A stretch of DNA of 7,573 bases from Microbacteriaceae bacterium (GTDB lineage Bacteria > Actinomycetota > Actinomycetes > Actinomycetales > Microbacteriaceae), in contig JAAZFP010000142.1 in the NCBI GenBank assembly GCA_012511645.1, forward strand, positions 1 through 7,573, written 5' to 3'. Numbering within the stretch: the stretch's first letter is position 1; each line of letters opens with the position of its first letter. The position numbers were made by a program, and so were the translations under genes. Shown here one piece after another: positions 7,009 to 7,573 of the stretch. The notes under the pieces were generated by a model. The model saw only the letters and a list, made by a program, of their open reading frames with translations, was not told the origin of the DNA and ran no database searches.

Positions 7009-7167
7009 ATGAGCGACATCAAGACTGACGCACAGTTCAACCCCGCAGCGAGCATCGCCGGTGCGGCTGCGGCCGAAAGCGCCGAGATTATTAACCTGCT
7101 CGGTGACAGCGCCGAGGCTGCGGACGATGCCGGCGGTTGCTGCGGCGGGGCCTGCTGCTCAGCATAA
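7009..7167 (+). CDS. Small acidic protein (52 aa) with C-terminal CCGGACC cysteine cluster
   Basis: This 52-codon frame runs from ATG 7009 to TAA 7165-7167. Residues 1-43 are acidic (eight Asp/Glu against one Lys) and Ala-rich; residues 13-40 probably form a helix. The tail is Gly-Gly (42-43), then CCGGACC (44-50), then Ser-Ala. All four cysteines lie in these seven residues as two vicinal pairs. There is no signal peptide. Support for a real gene is the AAGGAG at ideal spacing, 11 bases between it and frnE, and a strong hairpin just after the stop. I do not recognise the family. Possibilities: a thiol substrate or partner of the adjacent FrnE-like oxidoreductase; a soft-metal-binding peptide (Cu, Zn, As, Hg); or a RiPP-like precursor with a leader and a Cys/Gly core, although no modifying enzyme or peptidase is visible in the window. 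Function is inference only. Confidence 0.8.
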   Translation: MSDIKTDAQFNPAASIAGAAAAESAEIINLLGDSAEAADDAGGCCGGACCSA

Positions 7168-7173
7168 TTTATT

Positions 7174-7210
7174 GTGAGGGCAGCGACCACGAGTGTGGCG
7201 TTGCCCTCGC
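7174..7210 (+). terminator. Strong hairpin after the small Cys-rich gene, probable terminator
   Basis: GAGGGCAGCG-A-CCAC (7176-7190) pairs with GTGGCGTTGCCCTC (7195-7208) around a GAGT tetraloop, giving 14 pairs with one bulged A and one G-T pair. The stem begins 8 bases after the stop codon and can extend slightly outward (G7174 with C7210). No T-run follows, as is frequent in high-GC actinobacteria. It probably ends the frnE-small gene transcript. Confidence 0.6.
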
Positions 7211-7251
7211 GCTTCGCTGCGTCGGGGCATCCCAGACAGCAACGAAGCGCG
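7208..7251 (+). repeat. Second hairpin upstream of the ABC-F gene
   Basis: CGCGCTTCG (7208-7216) and CGAAGCGCG (7243-7251) are perfect 9-bp inverted repeats 26 bases apart. Short inner pairs GTC/GAC (7221-7223 with 7235-7237) and GGG/CCC (7225-7227 with 7231-7233) can extend the structure around a CAT loop. It abuts the preceding hairpin, sharing one base of the core stem, and ends 20 bases before the ABC-F start codon. It may be part of a double terminator or a DNA-level site. Confidence 0.45.
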
Positions 7252-7256
7252 TGCCG

Positions 7257-7262
7257 TAGTCT
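7257..7262 (+). promoter_or_regulatory. Putative -10 element for the ABC-F gene
   Basis: TAGTCT fits TANNNT and lies 9 bases before ATG 7272, implying a leaderless or nearly leaderless mRNA (start near A7268 or A7272). Its context, GTAGTCTTGA, resembles GTAGCGTTGA before ispE. No clear -35 or Shine-Dalgarno sequence is visible. Confidence 0.35.
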
Positions 7263-7271
7263 TGAGAACCT

Positions 7272-7573
7272 ATGGCGCATTTACTCGGGGCCGAGGCCCT
7301 GCATCTCGAAGTTCCTACGAAGGTCGTCTTTGACTCGGTGACGCTCGGCATCGCCGAGGGTGACCGCATCGGCATCGTCGGCCGCAATGGCGACGGCAAG
7401 TCGAGCCTCATGGCGATGCTCGCGGGGCGCAAGACGCCGGATGCCGGGCGCGTCACCGTGCGCGGCGGCACGACGATCGGGGTGCTCGACCAGGCCGACA
7501 CCCTCGACGATTCCCTGACGATCGCCGAGACGGTCGTCGGCGACACCCCCGAGTACGTGTGGGCGGGCGACGC
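7272..7573 (+). CDS. ABC-F family ATPase (3' truncated by window end)
   Basis: One hundred complete codons from ATG 7272 are visible before the window ends. They start like actinobacterial soluble duplicated ABC ATPases of the Uup/EttA (ABC-F) group, which lack membrane domains and act on ribosomes. Visible are the aromatic-position strand (VVFDSVTL 18-25), GDRIGIVGRNGDGKSS containing the Walker A (37-44, Lys43, Ser44), and the Q-loop VLDQAD (Gln74). The spacing fits ATPase domain 1; the signature motif, Walker B, linker and second domain lie beyond the edge. ATG 7272 is preferred because the next residues (MAHLLGAEAL) lead directly into the first strand. Which ABC-F subfamily it is, and whether it is housekeeping or protects against antibiotics, cannot be decided from this part. 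It follows ispE in many relatives, so here it appears separated from ispE by an inserted block. Confidence 0.88.
   Translation, partial: MAHLLGAEALHLEVPTKVVFDSVTLGIAEGDRIGIVGRNGDGKSSLMAMLAGRKTPDAGRVTVRGGTTIGVLDQADTLDDSLTIAETVVGDTPEYVWAGD

Noticed and set aside
7132..7158. CCGGACC coding repeat as evidence of a RiPP cluster
   Set aside because: The peptide resembles a leader-core layout, but no cyclodehydratase, radical SAM enzyme, lanthipeptide synthetase, peptidase or exporter is visible, so a RiPP system is kept only as a possibility.

Overview
The window is high-GC, gene-dense DNA from an actinobacterium. Protein style and the order metG, tatD, rsmA, ispE, ABC-F ATPase point to Microbacteriaceae or a close relative. 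That placement is inference from recognised protein families and has not been tested by a search. No rRNA, tRNA, CRISPR array, insertion sequence or phage gene was seen.

Left part (1-4385, plus strand): housekeeping genes. Methionyl-tRNA synthetase, cut at its 5' end by the window edge, reads without a stop into a TatD-type metal-dependent nuclease. The 16S rRNA dimethyltransferase rsmA follows 2 bases later, with its ribosome binding site inside the end of tatD. A perfect 8-bp hairpin overlaps the rsmA stop codon. IspE (MEP isoprenoid pathway) comes next and probably has its own leaderless promoter.

Middle (4388-6232, minus strand): a large membrane-anchored lipase-like protein. It joins a six-helix DUF308/HdeD-like membrane domain to a secreted alpha/beta hydrolase of the secretory-lipase (LIP) type. 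It converges on ispE with only 2 bp between the stop codons.

Right part (6323-7573, plus strand): a cytoplasmic FrnE/DsbA-superfamily thiol oxidoreductase with a CPWC active site is divergent from the lipase. It is followed at once by a previously uncalled 52-codon gene whose product ends in a CCGGACC cysteine cluster; the excellent ribosome binding site of this small gene overlaps the frnE stop codon. Two adjacent hairpins separate this pair from an ABC-F ATPase gene that runs off the right edge.

The housekeeping block resembles the metG-tatD-(rpf)-ksgA-ispE neighbourhood common in Actinobacteria, with lipase, frnE and the small Cys-rich gene sitting between ispE and the ABC-F gene as a likely lineage-specific insert. 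The best candidate for something undescribed is the frnE plus Cys-rich micropeptide pair. The metG-tatD continuous frame and the DUF308-lipase fusion come next. No stretch over 300 bases lacks a gene; the gaps are 57, 2, 90, 11 and 104 bases.
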